Position numbers and translations under genes: made by a program. From assembly GCA_009746045.1 (NCBI GenBank), contig RPFO01000065.1, forward strand, positions 5,831,269 to 5,895,268: a DNA stretch of 64,000 bases, written 5' to 3'. The notes under the pieces are model-generated. The model did not search any database. It was given only the letters and a program-made list of their open reading frames with translations, and was not told the origin of the DNA. This document shows, piece by piece, positions 1-12,790 of this stretch (positions within the stretch are counted from its first letter, which is position 1; each line of letters begins with the position of its first letter). The stretch is from Mesostigma viride (Eukaryota; Streptophyta; Mesostigmatophyceae; Mesostigmatales; Mesostigmataceae).

Positions 1-3000
1 CTTCCTCGTTCCTGCGGCGGTCGGGCTTCTCGCCGATGTCACGCGGTTTGTCCGACATCTGCCATTGAATTAATGGGTGTTTGTGGTGGGAACGAGGGTC
101 ACAACGGTGGGGCCATAGGTGCGTGTGCGGTGTGTGTGTGTGTGTGTGTGTGTATGTTGGGGGTGGGGGTGGGGGCAAGGTCACCAACTTCGAATGGCAT
201 GTAACATTGCATGGGAACCATACTCGAGCGTGCTGAATAAAACAGACGATATCAGCACAGCCGGCTTTCAGAACAGCCCAAGGTTGTTTAAGACATGTAT
301 TGCATTCTGATGGCTCTTGTTGCCTAGTCAGCTACAAGCTCCGAGATTGCACTTGGATAGAAGCATAAGGCATCCACCGGCGGTGCGGCTCAAACGAACC
401 TGCTTGCGCAACTTGTTCCCACGCCCCTGCCCGTGGGGTGGACCGTGGGGGGGCGCCGCGGCGGCTCCCTGTGGGAAGAGCCAGGGGGGAAAGAGGGGGG
501 GGCGGAGCGAATGAAGAACAAGGGGCAAATCGCAGTGGCATCAGCGATCGCAGTTAGACATTGGCTTACTGAAGTAAAGGGTCGGGTTTGGGCGACCAGT
601 AGCAGCCAAAAGGCTTAAGACCCGCTGCGCTGGAATCATTCCCAGGGCAGAGCAGTCATTGGGTAATTGCATCCATCCCATCCCATGGAGGATTAGGCCC
701 ACCAAGTGAAATTACGAAAAGGCGCAGGCCAGTCAAACTTTCACCACACATTGAGGGCAGCATATGGCTGGCCTGCGCACAGGCATGGCAAGCTTAAGTG
801 CGCCTACCAGTATACTATCTGGCAGGGTGGTCCCCGGACTTCCCAGCGGCTCCCACCACTGGCTGCCTGCTGAGTTGTGGGTGAAAACTGTTCACATGAC
901 ACGCTCTATACGATGCCTGGCCCTAGGCTGGTTCCTCGTCAGCTTTGCTCCCCGACCTTGCCACGTTGCCATGAGATTATGAAAGGTCATCAACAAATAC
1001 CGCCAGTCGCGAGTAAAACAAATTACGGATGGCCAATATCCACGCCCGCGGGCCCACCTTGACGCTCTTGCTGGGCTTGAGTCCGTACTCCCTCACCCCG
1101 CTCCCGCTCCCTCCCCCGCCCCCCAAAGCGTCGGCCTCGCCATCCTCTGGGATAGGACCCCACCGGTTGGGCAGCGCATCGGGCAGCACGCCATGATGCC
1201 GCTCCGCGCCCATGCCCAGGCCATGACTGCCGTCGCGTGCCACACGTTTTTTTAAAAAATAGAGGTTCAGGTGGGGGTGTTTGAGAGGCACATGCGGGTG
1301 TTTGAGGACGTGTATTGAGGCAATGGTTGGGTGATTGAGAGGAAAACGCGGAGAATGAACCAAGGCACACAGGGGGATGGGGCGGGGTGGTGGTTGGGTG
1401 TTTTGCCAAGGCACACACAGGGGATAGGTGAACACCCAGGCATGCAGGTGGGGTGGGTCGCGGTGTGTGGGGGGTAGTTCACCAAGGCACGGCCACGCAA
1501 GAGCACGATGAGGACCGTTAGCGTGTGGCGTGGTCATCGCCTCAAGGCAGCGTGGAAGCAACCCTGTTGGCTACAGCCACAGGTTGTTGACGTCTGCCAG
1601 CATTTCTGCTCCCCGACATGGCCCCGCTGGCCCCTGCAGTATCCATGAGACAACCAGCTGTATAAGGGCATGGCTGAAAAGTGTCACGGCGCATGCTAGC
1701 TGCTGGCACGAGGCATGAGGATGGTAACCTCGGGCGGTCCCCAAGCTGTGAGCGGGGCACTGGCCAACCAACCTGGGCCATGCGCCACCAGAACATGCAC
1801 CAACATGCACGCTTCCTGCTGCGAGTGGCACATGTTCTGTAAGGGGACTTGGGGTACATTTGGGTGCACCAGCATTTGGGTCCATTCTTACTATCTTAGT
1901 TGTTACTGTATTGTGTCCATTCTTACTATCTATATATGTATTATCTATATATGTTTTGGGTCCATTCTTACTATCTTAGTTGTTACTGTATTGTGCATAC
2001 TGTCTTTCGGACCGTCCTTGGTGCAATAGGCTCCCGCCCCGTTGCCATCCGTCGATGGGACGAGTCCAGCATGAAGCATCTCTTTTCGTAAAGGACCACA
2101 GGAGCGTTGGTACGGCAAGACAGACAGGACATTGTAGTGCTTATGCCAGCGCTCCCACCTGCAAGCTATGCTGCAAGCCATGCTGCAAGCTATACTCCAA
2201 GCCATGCTGCAAGCTATACTGCAAGCCATGCTGAAAGCTATGCAGCAACATTGCTGCAAGCTTCCCCTTCCCCATGCATGCTTGCCCAGGGGCCCAAGGT
2301 CATCATTATCATTTATTGCAACATTCCACCCCATGCGTGCCATCCTGCGTTTGTTTCGATTGCCCTTCCCACAAGCAAGTAATACAGCGGTGCCTGTCGA
2401 ATGCCGATGAGGCCGCCATGCCCGCACACACCTTGGGTTCTTGAACGAGGACTCCTTGTCGCTGCTGTTGCCCATGGACAAGCGACTCTTGCCTGTCACC
2501 ATCCATGCCCAGGCAACACCCCACAAAAAGTCCTAACGACTAAGTCAGGCCCGCGCACGTCTAGCCATCTCGGCCGCAGCCGAGGCCGCATTTCCAAAGG
2601 AACGGGTAGAAGAGTAGGTGGACTTGCAGGAGGGGGAAGACAGGAGTGGAGTCAAGAAGGAAAATGGGAAATGCGCCACCGACTTAAGGTGCAACTAGGG
2701 GGAACAACGACATAAGGTGCCTACCACGCTGGGCAGCTACTGGTTCAAAAGGCAACCCTGTCAATAAACTCTTAAGGGTGGGAAGATGTCCCTACCCCAG
2801 AACTATGCGGGCAGGCGCAACATGCAAGAGTCCACAGTACAGACATGCACAGCATGGGACAAGGCCCCGAAGCGATGAGCTAGAGCTCAAAGCGGTTGGG
2901 CATGCCCATGGGTGGCAGGGAAAGGGGCTTCTGCTGCGCTGACCCCGATGAGATGGTTCCATAACTATATTTCCATATGACCCCGATGAGATGGTTCCAT

Positions 3001-5607
3001 AACTATATTTCCATATGATCCTGATGAGATGGTTCCATAACTATATTTCCATATGACCCCGATGAGATGGTTCCATAACTATATTTCCATATGATCCTGA
3101 TGAGATGGTTCCATAACTATATTTCCATATGACCCCGATGAGATGGGTCCATAGCTATATTGTTCCCTGCCTCACACAAAGATGTGGGTCACCTCACACA
3201 ACGTTGGCACAGGAAGATGCTGCCACCTATGTCGAGCCCCCGGGGGTAATAGCAGCAAAGGGGGCAGACCAGTGGCATACGGCGCGACGGTGGATCATGT
3301 GCCCACCACCATCGTGCACACCTGCGCCACCACCATGGACAGCGATGAGCCAGGTCGTGTGCACCTGCGCCACCACCATGGACAGCCATGAGCCAGGTCG
3401 TGTGCACCTGCGCCACCACCATGGACAGCCATGAGCCAGGTTGTGTGCACCTGCGCCACCACCATGGACAGCCAGGTCGTATGCACCAGCACATGCACGC
3501 ATCCTTCAAGGACGTACCTGACACATTCCTCTCCAAAATGGGCTCGACCCCATTATCCCTCTCGTTGTGCGCGTGGTCCTGCGCATACACAGAGAGGCAG
3601 GCGGCGCAGCAGCGCCCGCACCGGCAAGGACAACCAGCACACAAATGCAAACAAACATTGGCACGCAGAGAAACAAACATGAGCACACAGGCAAATAAAT
3701 CCAGCAGCCGGAGCATGCCTCAGGACGCGCTGAGACGGTCGCGGACCAGCCCCAGGCCCTACCACATGAAACCAACAGGACCACGTGGAAACCAACCTCT
3801 TTACCCCGTACCCAGCCACCTGGTGCTTGCATGGTGAGGCAGTAGACTCCCAACCCTGTGCCACCTCCATGTCCACACGGGGGGCCCAGCGAGGCCCTGG
3901 CGCGTGCGTCTGTTCCCTCTCAGCCCCCCTCCACCCCAACATGAAACACACGCACTGCCGCTGGCCTGCGGTTGGGATGTGAAAGGGGATATTTATACTG
4001 TTGCATCCACTACGATTGCTGGCTTCTACTGTTGCACTGTTAGTACGTATGTACGGGGATCCGCTCCGTGCCTGTGATGATCGGCTAGACCAGTCGCTGC
4101 CGGATTGACGGCCATGCTATCTTGGCACTTGGCCACGTTGCCACGTTGCCACGTTGCCACATTGCCACGTTGCCGGTGGTGGTAGGCCCACCCCATGGCT
4201 GTGAGGCCGCGCAGCCCTTTAACAAATTCACACAAGCTGTTACACAGGACTTGACTTCTGTGGAAACATCCATAAACAACAAATGCTACTTGTAGAGGCA
4301 GAATGCAAAATGCGCCAGGCGCAGCCAAATACCCTCGTGCGCCCTCACTCGAGTACACAGCATTGCACAAGGGAATGTGTGGGAAACAGCACGCATCGTA
4401 CCGCCCTCCACTAATCCTGGCAGCCCATGGCTCGCTTGCCCTGACACCCAGTTGCCAGAACGGCCAGCCACCACATGTCAGGGGGTACTGTCCACAACTG
4501 CAGCCCTCCACCATCCACAGCTACAGCGCTCGAGCCCCACAAGCGCAGAGCTCCCAAGGCCCACAAGCACAGAGCTCCCAAGGCCCACAAGCACAGAGCT
4601 CCTTAGGCCCACAAGCACAGAGCTCCCAAGGCCCACAAGCACAGAGCTCCCAAGGCCCACAAGCGCAGAGCTCCTAAGGCCCACAAGCACAGAGCTCCTA
4701 AGGCCCACAAGCACAGAGCTCCTAAGGCCCACTAGCACAGAACTCCCAAGGCCCACAAGCGCAGAGCTCCCAAGGCCCACAACCACAGAGCTCCTAAGGC
4801 CCACAAGCACAGAGCTCCTAAGGCCCACAAGCACAGAGCTCCCAAGGCCCACAAGCACAGAGCTCCTAAGGCCCACAAGCACAGAGCTCCTAAGGCCCAC
4901 AAGCACAGAGCTCCTAAGGCCCACAAGCACAGAGCTCCCAAGGCCCACAAGCACAGAGCTCCCAAGGCCCACAAGCACAGAGCTCCCAAGGCCCACAAGC
5001 ACAGAGCTCCTAAGGCCCACAAGCACAGAGCTCCTAAGGCCCACAAGCACAGAACTCCCTAGGTCCACAAGCACAGAGCTCCTAGGAACCGCGGGATCCC
5101 AAGAACGAGTCCACGCATAACCCCCCCGGAGCAAACGAAACGCTATCACTCACAAGCCAGCCCCTATCGGCTTTGCTAATAATGATAAGGGCCGCTCACC
5201 CTTCTCCCCACGTTGTCCGTCGCCCGGCGGCCATGCCTGGCCTCCCCATCCCCCGCGCCCGCGTTGCCGTCCGCGCCCCGGCCTGCCCCCGCCTCCCCGT
5301 TCCCGCCGCCGCCGTACTCCTGCGCCATGCGCGACTCCCACTCGCGCATGCGCTCCTGATCGCGCTCGGCGTCGCGATGGCGGAGGGGGGACCGCAGCTT
5401 CACCGCGTCACGCCCCGACCCGGCCGCCGTCACCAGCTCCTTGTGCTTGTCACGCATGCGGCGCCCGCCACCAGGCGCATCGCCGGCGCTGCTCTCGCTC
5501 GTCCCCGGCCGCGAGGACGCAGGGTCATCGGGTGCGACCGCGACCCCCCGGCGGCTGGTGGCGGGCGCGGGGGGGCCCACACTGGGAAGGCCCTGCTTGT
5601 GTGCGCC
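1..5607 (-). CDS. CDKL5: CDKL5-like kinase, C-terminal tail exons (gene runs off left edge)
   Basis: Three further exons probably belong to the same kinase. Exon 10 is 5607-5200 (136 codons). It has a C-rich tract and CCCAG acceptor in phase 0, matching the donor at 12786, and ends at a GTGAGC donor. It encodes a charged tail including RDKHKELV and RDAERDQERMREWE. A later exon is 1226-1058, ending KPSKSVK before GTGGGC. It joins in phase to 58-1, which begins MSDKPRDIGEKPDRRR and leaves the window. The acceptor at 1226 is in phase 2 while exon 10 ends in phase 0, so at least one small exon between 5199 and 1227 was missed. CDKL5 family members have long, poorly conserved tails, so homology cannot confirm these exons; splice phase is the main support. 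The last exon could alternatively start a different gene at its ATG. Confidence 0.55.
130..153. repeat. (GT)n microsatellite
   Basis: About 12 GT dinucleotides lie in the kinase intron between the exons ending at 58 and 1058. The rest of 59-1057 shows no exon or element that I can support. Confidence 0.9.
1880..1995. repeat. Direct repeat of about 36 bp
   Basis: The block beginning TCCATTCTTACTATCTTAG recurs about 80 bp later. A partial third copy with TATATATG lies between them. It is in a kinase intron and no function is visible. Confidence 0.7.
2160..2262. repeat. 12-bp minisatellite (GCAAGCYATRCT)
   Basis: About eight degenerate copies of a 12-bp unit alternate GCAAGCTAT and GCAAGCCAT. 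They lie in a kinase intron. Confidence 0.8.
2941..3165. repeat. 38-bp tandem repeat, about 6 copies
   Basis: The unit starts GACCCCGATGAGATGGTTCC and ends TTTCCATAT. Copies begin at 2941, 2979, 3017, 3055, 3093 and 3131. They alternate GACCCCGATG and GATCCTGATG variants, and the last copy is degenerate. Confidence 0.9.
3319..3483. repeat. 43-bp tandem repeat, about 4 copies
   Basis: The unit starts CACCTGCGCCACCACCATGG. Copies begin at 3319, 3362, 3405 and 3448, and the last copy has an internal deletion. On the minus (gene) strand each copy contains GGCGCAG followed by GTGCAC, which resembles back-to-back splice borders. No exon use can be shown. Confidence 0.9.
4130..4173. repeat. 9-bp repeat (CCACGTTGC)
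   Basis: Five adjoining copies of GCCACGTTG, one with ATTG, lie in a kinase intron. Confidence 0.85.
4537..5083. repeat. 24-bp minisatellite, about 22 copies
   Basis: The unit is CCCACAAGCACAGAGCTCCT followed by AAGG. It has a C/T variant at one position and occasional GCG or CCA substitutions. Because 24 is divisible by 3 and the unit lacks stops in several frames, it creates long repetitive reading frames on both strands. It lies 115 bp downstream of the donor of kinase exon 10, inside the intron. Confidence 0.95.
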
Positions 5608-6058
5608 CTGGGGGACACGGGGGCGGGGGGGGGCGCAGCACATCGGGGTCCCCATGTGTGTATAAGTGGGGGCGGGGGAAAACCGTTGATGAAGGGGTGC
5701 ATGGTTAGCACCTAAGGGATATCAGGAGGCACTGAAGATTCAAATATAACAATTTTCAACCCTAGTATAGTAACATATAAATATCATCACGGCAGGGTAT
5801 TGATTGTGGCCGGTAAGTGCTTGGTGAGGGACCACTGGGCTTAAGGGTGCCGTGGATGGGCGTGCCTTCTCTTGCGAGTATGCTAGGGCCATGCTACGGG
5901 AGATGGCAGACAAGGTCTGCTTGTGGGAGCGAGCCCGCATGAAACATGATCAGTTGCGAGATGTGGGGATACAGGCGCATGTTGGGGGCGAGATGTGGGG
6001 ATGAGATACTCTCACCGTCTGGTGCAGGCCCAACGGTGGGTGCAATACAACAGAGCTG

Positions 6059-9000
6059 TTGGGATACCAGACCATGTTGGGATACCAGACCATGTTGGGA
6101 TACCAGACCATGTTGGGATACCAGACCATGTTGGGATACCAGACCATGTTGGGATACCAGACCATGTTGGGATACCAGACCATGTTGGGATACCAGACCA
6201 TGTTGGGATACCAGACCATGTTGGGATACCAGACCATGTTGGGATACCAGACCATGTTGGGATACCAGACCATGTTGGGATACCAGACCATGTTGGGATA
6301 CCAGACCATGTTGGGATACCAGACCATGTTGGGATACCAGACCATGTTGGGATACCAGACCATGTTGGGATACCAGACCATGTTGGGATACCAGACCATG
6401 TTGGGGTACCAGACCATGTTGGGATACCAGACCATGTTGGGATACCAGACCATGTTGGGATACCAGACCATGTTGGGATACCAGACCATGTTGGGGTACC
6501 AGACCATGTTGGGATACCAGACCATGTTGGGATACCAGACCATGTTGGGATACCAGACCATGTTGGGGTACCAGACCATGTTGGGATACCAGACCATGTT
6601 GGGGTACCAGACCATGTTGGGATACCAGACCATGTTGGGATACCAGACCATGTTGGGATACCAGACCATGTTGGGATACCAGACCATGTTGGGGTACCAG
6701 ACCATGTTGGGATACCAGACCATGTTGGGATACCAGACCATGTTGGGATACCAGACCATGTTGGGATACCAGACCATGTTGGGGTACCAGACCATGTTGG
6801 GATACCAGACCATGTTGGGGTACCAGACCATGTTGGGGTACCAGACCATGTTGGGATACCAGACCATGTTGGGGTACCAGACCATGTTGGGATACCAGAC
6901 CATGTTGGGGTACCAGACCATGTTGGGATACCAGACCATGTTGGGATACCAGACCATGTTGGGATACCAGACCATGTTGGGGTACCAGACCATGTTGGGG
7001 TACCAGACCATGTTGGGATACCAGACCATGTTGGGATACCAGACCATGTTGGGATACCAGACCATGTTGGGATACCAGACCATGTTGGGATACCAGACCA
7101 TGTTGGGATACCAGACCATGTTGGGATACCAGACCATGTTGGGATACCAGACCATGTTGGGATACCAGACCATGTTGGGATACCAGACCATGTTGGGATA
7201 CCAGACCATGTTGGGGTACCAGACCATGTTGGGGTACCAGACCATGTTGGGATACCAGACCATGTTGGGGTACCAGACCATGTTGGGGTACCAGACCATG
7301 TTGGGATACCAGACCATGTTGGGATACCAGACCATGTTGGGATACCAGACCATGTTGGGATACCAGACCATGTTGGGATACCAGACCATGTTGGGATACC
7401 AGACCATGTTGGGATACCAGACCATGTTGGGATACCAGACCATGTTGGGATACCAGACCATGTTGGGATACCAGACCATGTTGGGGTACCAGACCATGTT
7501 GGGATACCAGACCATGTTGGGATACCAGACCATGTTGGGATACCAGACCATGTTGGGATACCAGACCATGTTGGGATACCAGACCATGTTGGGATACCAG
7601 ACCATGTTGGGATACCAGACCATGTTGGGATACCAGACCATGTTGGGGTACCAGACCATGTTGGGATACCAGACCATGTTGGGATACCAGACCATGTTGG
7701 GATACCAGACCATGTTGGGATACCAGACCATGTTGGGGTACCAGACCATGTTGGGATACCAGACCATGTTGGGATACCAGACCATGTTGGGATACCAGAC
7801 CATGTTGGGATACCAGACCATGTTGGGATACCAGACCATGTTGGGATACCAGACCATGTTGGGGTACCAGACCATGTTGGGATACCAGACCATGTTGGGA
7901 TACCAGACCATGTTGGGATACCAGACCATGTTGGGATACCAGACCATGTTGGGATACCAGACCATGTTGGGATACCAGACCATGTTGGGATACCAGACCA
8001 TGTTGGGATACCAGACCATGTTGGGGTACCAGACCATGTTGGGATACCAGACCATGTTGGGGTACCAGACCATGTTGGGATACCAGACCATGTTGGGATA
8101 CCAGACCATGTTGGGATACCAGACCATGTTGGGATACCAGACCATGTTAGGGTACCAGACCATGTTGGGATACCAGACCATGTTGGGATACCAGACCATG
8201 TTGGGATACCAGACCATGTTGGGGTACCAGACCATGTTGGGATACCAGACCATGTTGGGATACCAGACCATGTTGGGATACCAGACCATGTTGGGGTACC
8301 AGACCATGTTGGGATACCAGACCATGTTGGGATACCAGACCATGTTGGGATACCAGACCATGTTGGGATACCAGACCATGTTGGGATACCAGACCATGTT
8401 GGGGTACCAGACCATGTTGGGATACCAGACCATGTTGGGATACCAGACCATGTTGGGATACCAGACCATGTTGGGATACCAGACCATGTTGGGATACCAG
8501 ACCATGTTGGGATACCAGACCATGTTGGGGTACCAGACCATGTTGGGATACCAGACCATGTTGGGATACCAGACCATGTTGGGATACCAGACCATGTTGG
8601 GGTACCAGACCATGTTGGGATACCAGACCATGTTGGGATACCAGACCATGTTGGGGTACCAGACCATGTTGGGATACCAGACCATGTTGGGATACCAGAC
8701 CATGTTGGGATACCAGACCATGTTGGGATACCAGACCATGTTGGGATACCAGACCATGTTGGGATACCAGACCATGTTGGGATACCAGACCATGTTGGGG
8801 TACCAGACCATGTTGGGATACCAGACCATGTTGGGGTACCAGACCATGTTGGGATACCAGACCATGTTGGGGTACCAGACCATGTTGGGATACCAGACCA
8901 TGTTGGGGTACCAGACCATGTTGGGATACCAGACCATGTTGGGATACCAGACCATGTTGGGATACCAGACCATGTTGGGATACCAGACCATGTTGGGATA

Positions 9001-11697
9001 CCAGACCATGTTGGGGTACCAGACCATGTTGGGATACCAGACCATGTTGGGATACCAGACCATGTTGGGATACCAGACCATGTTGGGATACCAGACCATG
9101 TTGGGATACCAGACCATGTTGGGATACCAGACCATGTTGGGGTACCAGACCATGTTGGGATACCAGACCATGTTGGGATACCAGACCATGTTGGGATACC
9201 AGACCATGTTGGGGTACCAGACCATGTTGGGATACCAGACCATGTTGGGATACCAGACCATGTTGGGATACCAGACCATGTTGGGATACCAGACCATGTT
9301 GGGATACCAGACCATGTTGGGATACCAGACCATGTTGGGATACCAGACCATGTTGGGATACCAGACCATGTTGGGATACCAGACCATGTTGGGATACCAG
9401 ACCATGTTGGGATACCAGACCATGTTGGGATACCAGACCATGTTGGGATACCAGACCATGTTGGGGTACCAGACCATGTTGGGATACCAGACCATGTTGG
9501 GATACCAGACCATGTTGGGATACCAGACCATGTTGGGATACCAGACCATGTTGGGTACCAGACCATGTTGGGATACCAGACCATGTTGGGATACCAGACC
9601 ATGTTGGGATACCAGACCATGTTGGGATACCAGACCATGTTGGGATACCAGACCATGTTGGGATACCAGACCATGTTGGGATACCAGACCATGTTGGGGT
9701 ACCAGACCATGTTGGGGTACCAGACCATGTTGGGGTACCAGACCATGTTGGGATACCAGACCATGTTGGGATACCAGACCATGTTGGGATACCAGACCAT
9801 GTTGGGATACCAGACCATGTTGGGATACCAGACCATGTTGGGATACCAGACCATGTTGGGATACCAGACCATGTTGGGATACCAGACCATGTTGGGGTAC
9901 CAGACCATGTTGGGATACCAGACCATGTTGGGATACCAGACCATGTTGGGATACCAGACCATGTTGGGATACCAGACCATGTTGGGGTACCAGACCATGT
10001 TGGGATACCAGACCATGTTGGGATACCAGACCATGTTGGGATACCAGACCATGTTGGGATACCAGACCATGTTGGGATACCAGACCATGTTGGGATACCA
10101 GACCATGTTGGGATACCAGACCATGTTGGGATACCAGACCATGTTGGGATACCAGACCATGTTGGGATACCAGACCATGTTGGGGTACCAGACCATGTTG
10201 GGATACCAGACCATGTTGGGATACCAGACCATGTTGGGATACCAGACCATGTTGGGATACCAGACCATGTTGGGATACCAGACCATGTTGGGGTACCAGA
10301 CCATGTTGGGATACCAGACCATGTTGGGGTACCAGACCATGTTGGGATACCAGACCATGTTGGGGTACCAGACCATGTTGGGATACCAGACCATGTTGGG
10401 ATACCAGACCATGTTGGGATACCAGACCATGTTGGGATACCAGACCATGTTGGGATACCAGACCATGTTGGGATACCAGACCATGTTGGGATACCAGACC
10501 ATGTTGGGATACCAGACCATGTTGGGATACCAGACCATGTTGGGGTACCAGACCATGTTGGGATACCAGACCATGTTGGGATACCAGACCATGTTGGGAT
10601 ACCAGACCATGTTGGGATACCAGACCATGTTGGGGTACCAGACCATGTTGGGATACCAGACCATGTTGGGATACCAGACCATGTTGGGATACCAGACCAT
10701 GTTGGGGTACCAGACCATGTTGGGATACCAGACCATGTTGGGATACCAGACCATGTTGGGATACCAGACCATGTTGGGATACCAGACCATGTTGGGATAC
10801 CAGACCATGTTGGGATACCAGACCATGTTGGGATACCAGACCATGTTGGGGTACCAGACCATGTTGGGATACCAGACCATGTTGGGATACCAGACCATGT
10901 TGGGATACCAGACCATGTTGGGGTACCAGACCATGTTGGGATACCAGACCATGTTGGGATACCAGACCATGTTGGGATACCAGACCATGTTGGGATACCA
11001 GACCATGTTGGGGTACCAGACCATGTTGGGATACCAGACCATGTTGGGATACCAGACCATGTTGGGATACCAGACCATGTTGGGGTACCAGACCATGTTG
11101 GGATACCAGACCATGTTGGGGTACCAGACCATGTTGGGATACCAGACCATGTTGGGATACCAGACCATGTTGGGATACCAGACCATGTTGGGATACCAGA
11201 CCATGTTGGGGTACCAGACCATGTTGGGATACCAGACCATGTTGGGATACCAGACCATGTTGGGATACCAGACCATGTTGGGGTACCAGACCATGTTGGG
11301 GTACCAGACCATGTTGGGATACCAGACCATGTTGGGATACCAGACCATGTTGGGATACCAGACCATGTTGGGATACCAGACCATGTTGGGATACCAGACC
11401 ATGTTGGGATACCAGACCATGTTGGGGTACCAGACCATGTTGGGATACCAGACCATGTTGGGATACCAGACCATGTTGGGATACCAGACCATGTTGGGAT
11501 ACCAGACCATGTTGGGGTACCAGACCATGTTGGGATACCAGACCATGTTGGGATACCAGACCATGTTGGGGTACCAGACCATGTTGGGATACCAGACCAT
11601 GTTGGGATACCAGACCATGTTGGGATACCAGACCATGTTGGGATACCAGACCATGTTGGGGTACCAGACCATGTTGGGATACCAGACCATGTTGGGG
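6059..11697. repeat. Giant 18-bp satellite, about 313 copies
   Basis: The unit is TTGGGATACCAGACCATG, with a recurrent A-to-G variant (TTGGGGTACC) in roughly a fifth of copies. There is one TTAGGG variant near 8149 and one single-base deletion near 9553 that shifts frame. No unit contains a stop codon in any of six frames, so reading frames of over 1,900 codons appear on both strands. The array fills most of the 7.2-kb intron between kinase exons 9 and 10 (12785-5608). Flanking intron sequence at 5608-6058 and 11698-12259 shows nothing else recognisable. Confidence 0.98.
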
Positions 11698-12261
11698 TGC
11701 GCACAGAAACCAGACCAAGGTAGATATGCATATGGTCCAACGTCTCGGGCTACCCCGAGCAGTTATGCGGAAGCACGGGAGCGCGTTCTCACTTCTCAGC
11801 AAACGAGGGTGGGCAGCCGCACGGAAAAGGAGACGTGCGCACCTGGTAACACAATCTGCCTTGGTTTGGAAAGTAGCGAAACTGTTTAGGGCTTAGGGCG
11901 ACACACTGGGTGACCTCCTCTTCCCACACGTGACATTACACAATGCTACGTATGGCACCTAATGGCTGATTTGTAACAAGTGCACCAAAATGCATGCAGA
12001 ATGTGTCAAGCTCCCCCGCAGGCCCCAGCAGCTGGACCACCACCCCACTTGCCACGCACGCACGTGAGCCCGGCACACTCACGTCGGAGGGGCTGCTGAT
12101 GTCATGGCACCACCTCCACTCAAGTGCCACCCAAACTGCACCCCCTAGGGAATCACATACAGCACACGGAGTGGGAGCGACAAGCCCCCCCTGCTGCCAT
12201 CACCCACCCTCTGGCTTAACCAGCATGTGCCCAGCCCGCACCTGACGAGACCACCTCCCTA

Positions 12262-12790
12262 GCCCGCGCCTAACTAGACCGCCCGCGCCTAACTAGACCG
12301 CCCGCGCCTAACTAGACCACCTCCCCATGCCCCACCTGATTGGACCACTTCCCTAGCTCGCACCTTACTAGACCGCCCGCGCCTAACTAGACCACCTCCC
12401 CATGCCCCACCTGATTGGACCACTTCCCTAGCTCGCACCTTACTAGACCGCCCGCGCCTAACTAGACCACCTCCCCATGCCCCACCTGATTGGACCACTT
12501 CCCTAGCTCGCACCTTACTAGACCGCCCGCGCCTAACTAGACCACCTCCCCATGCCCCACCTGATTGGACCACTTCCCTAGCTCGCACCTTACTAGACCG
12601 CCCGCGCCTAACTAGACCACCTCCCCATGCCCCACCTGATTGGACCACTTCCCTAGCTCGCACCTTACTAGACCGCCCGCGCCTAACTAGACCACCTCCC
12701 CATGCCCCACCTGATTGGACCACTTCCCTAGCTCGCACCTTACTAGACCACCCGCGCCTAGCTAGACCACTTCCCCATGCCCCACCTGAT
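12262..12790. repeat. 75-bp minisatellite abutting kinase exon 9
   Basis: About seven copies of a 75-bp unit are present; lines 300 bp apart are identical. Read on the minus strand, each unit contains TCCAATCAG followed by GTGGGGC, the same words as the exon 9/intron border at 12786. The array has therefore copied the splice-donor region downstream of the real donor. Confidence 0.95.

Noticed and set aside
4377-5149. Repetitive proteins (PTSTELLR / SSVLVGLR) on both strands
   Set aside because: They are artefacts of the 24-bp minisatellite, intronic to the kinase gene.
6059-11697. CRISPR-like array
   Set aside because: Units adjoin with no unique spacers; it is a eukaryotic satellite.
5946-11896. 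Reading frames of 730 to 1,960 codons on both strands
   Set aside because: They are the 18-bp satellite read in six stop-free frames. There is no unique sequence or splice support, and all lie inside a kinase intron.
12289-12738. 149-codon minus-strand frame with 25-aa repeats
   Set aside because: It is the 75-bp minisatellite. The frame entering from exon 9 meets a TAG before it.
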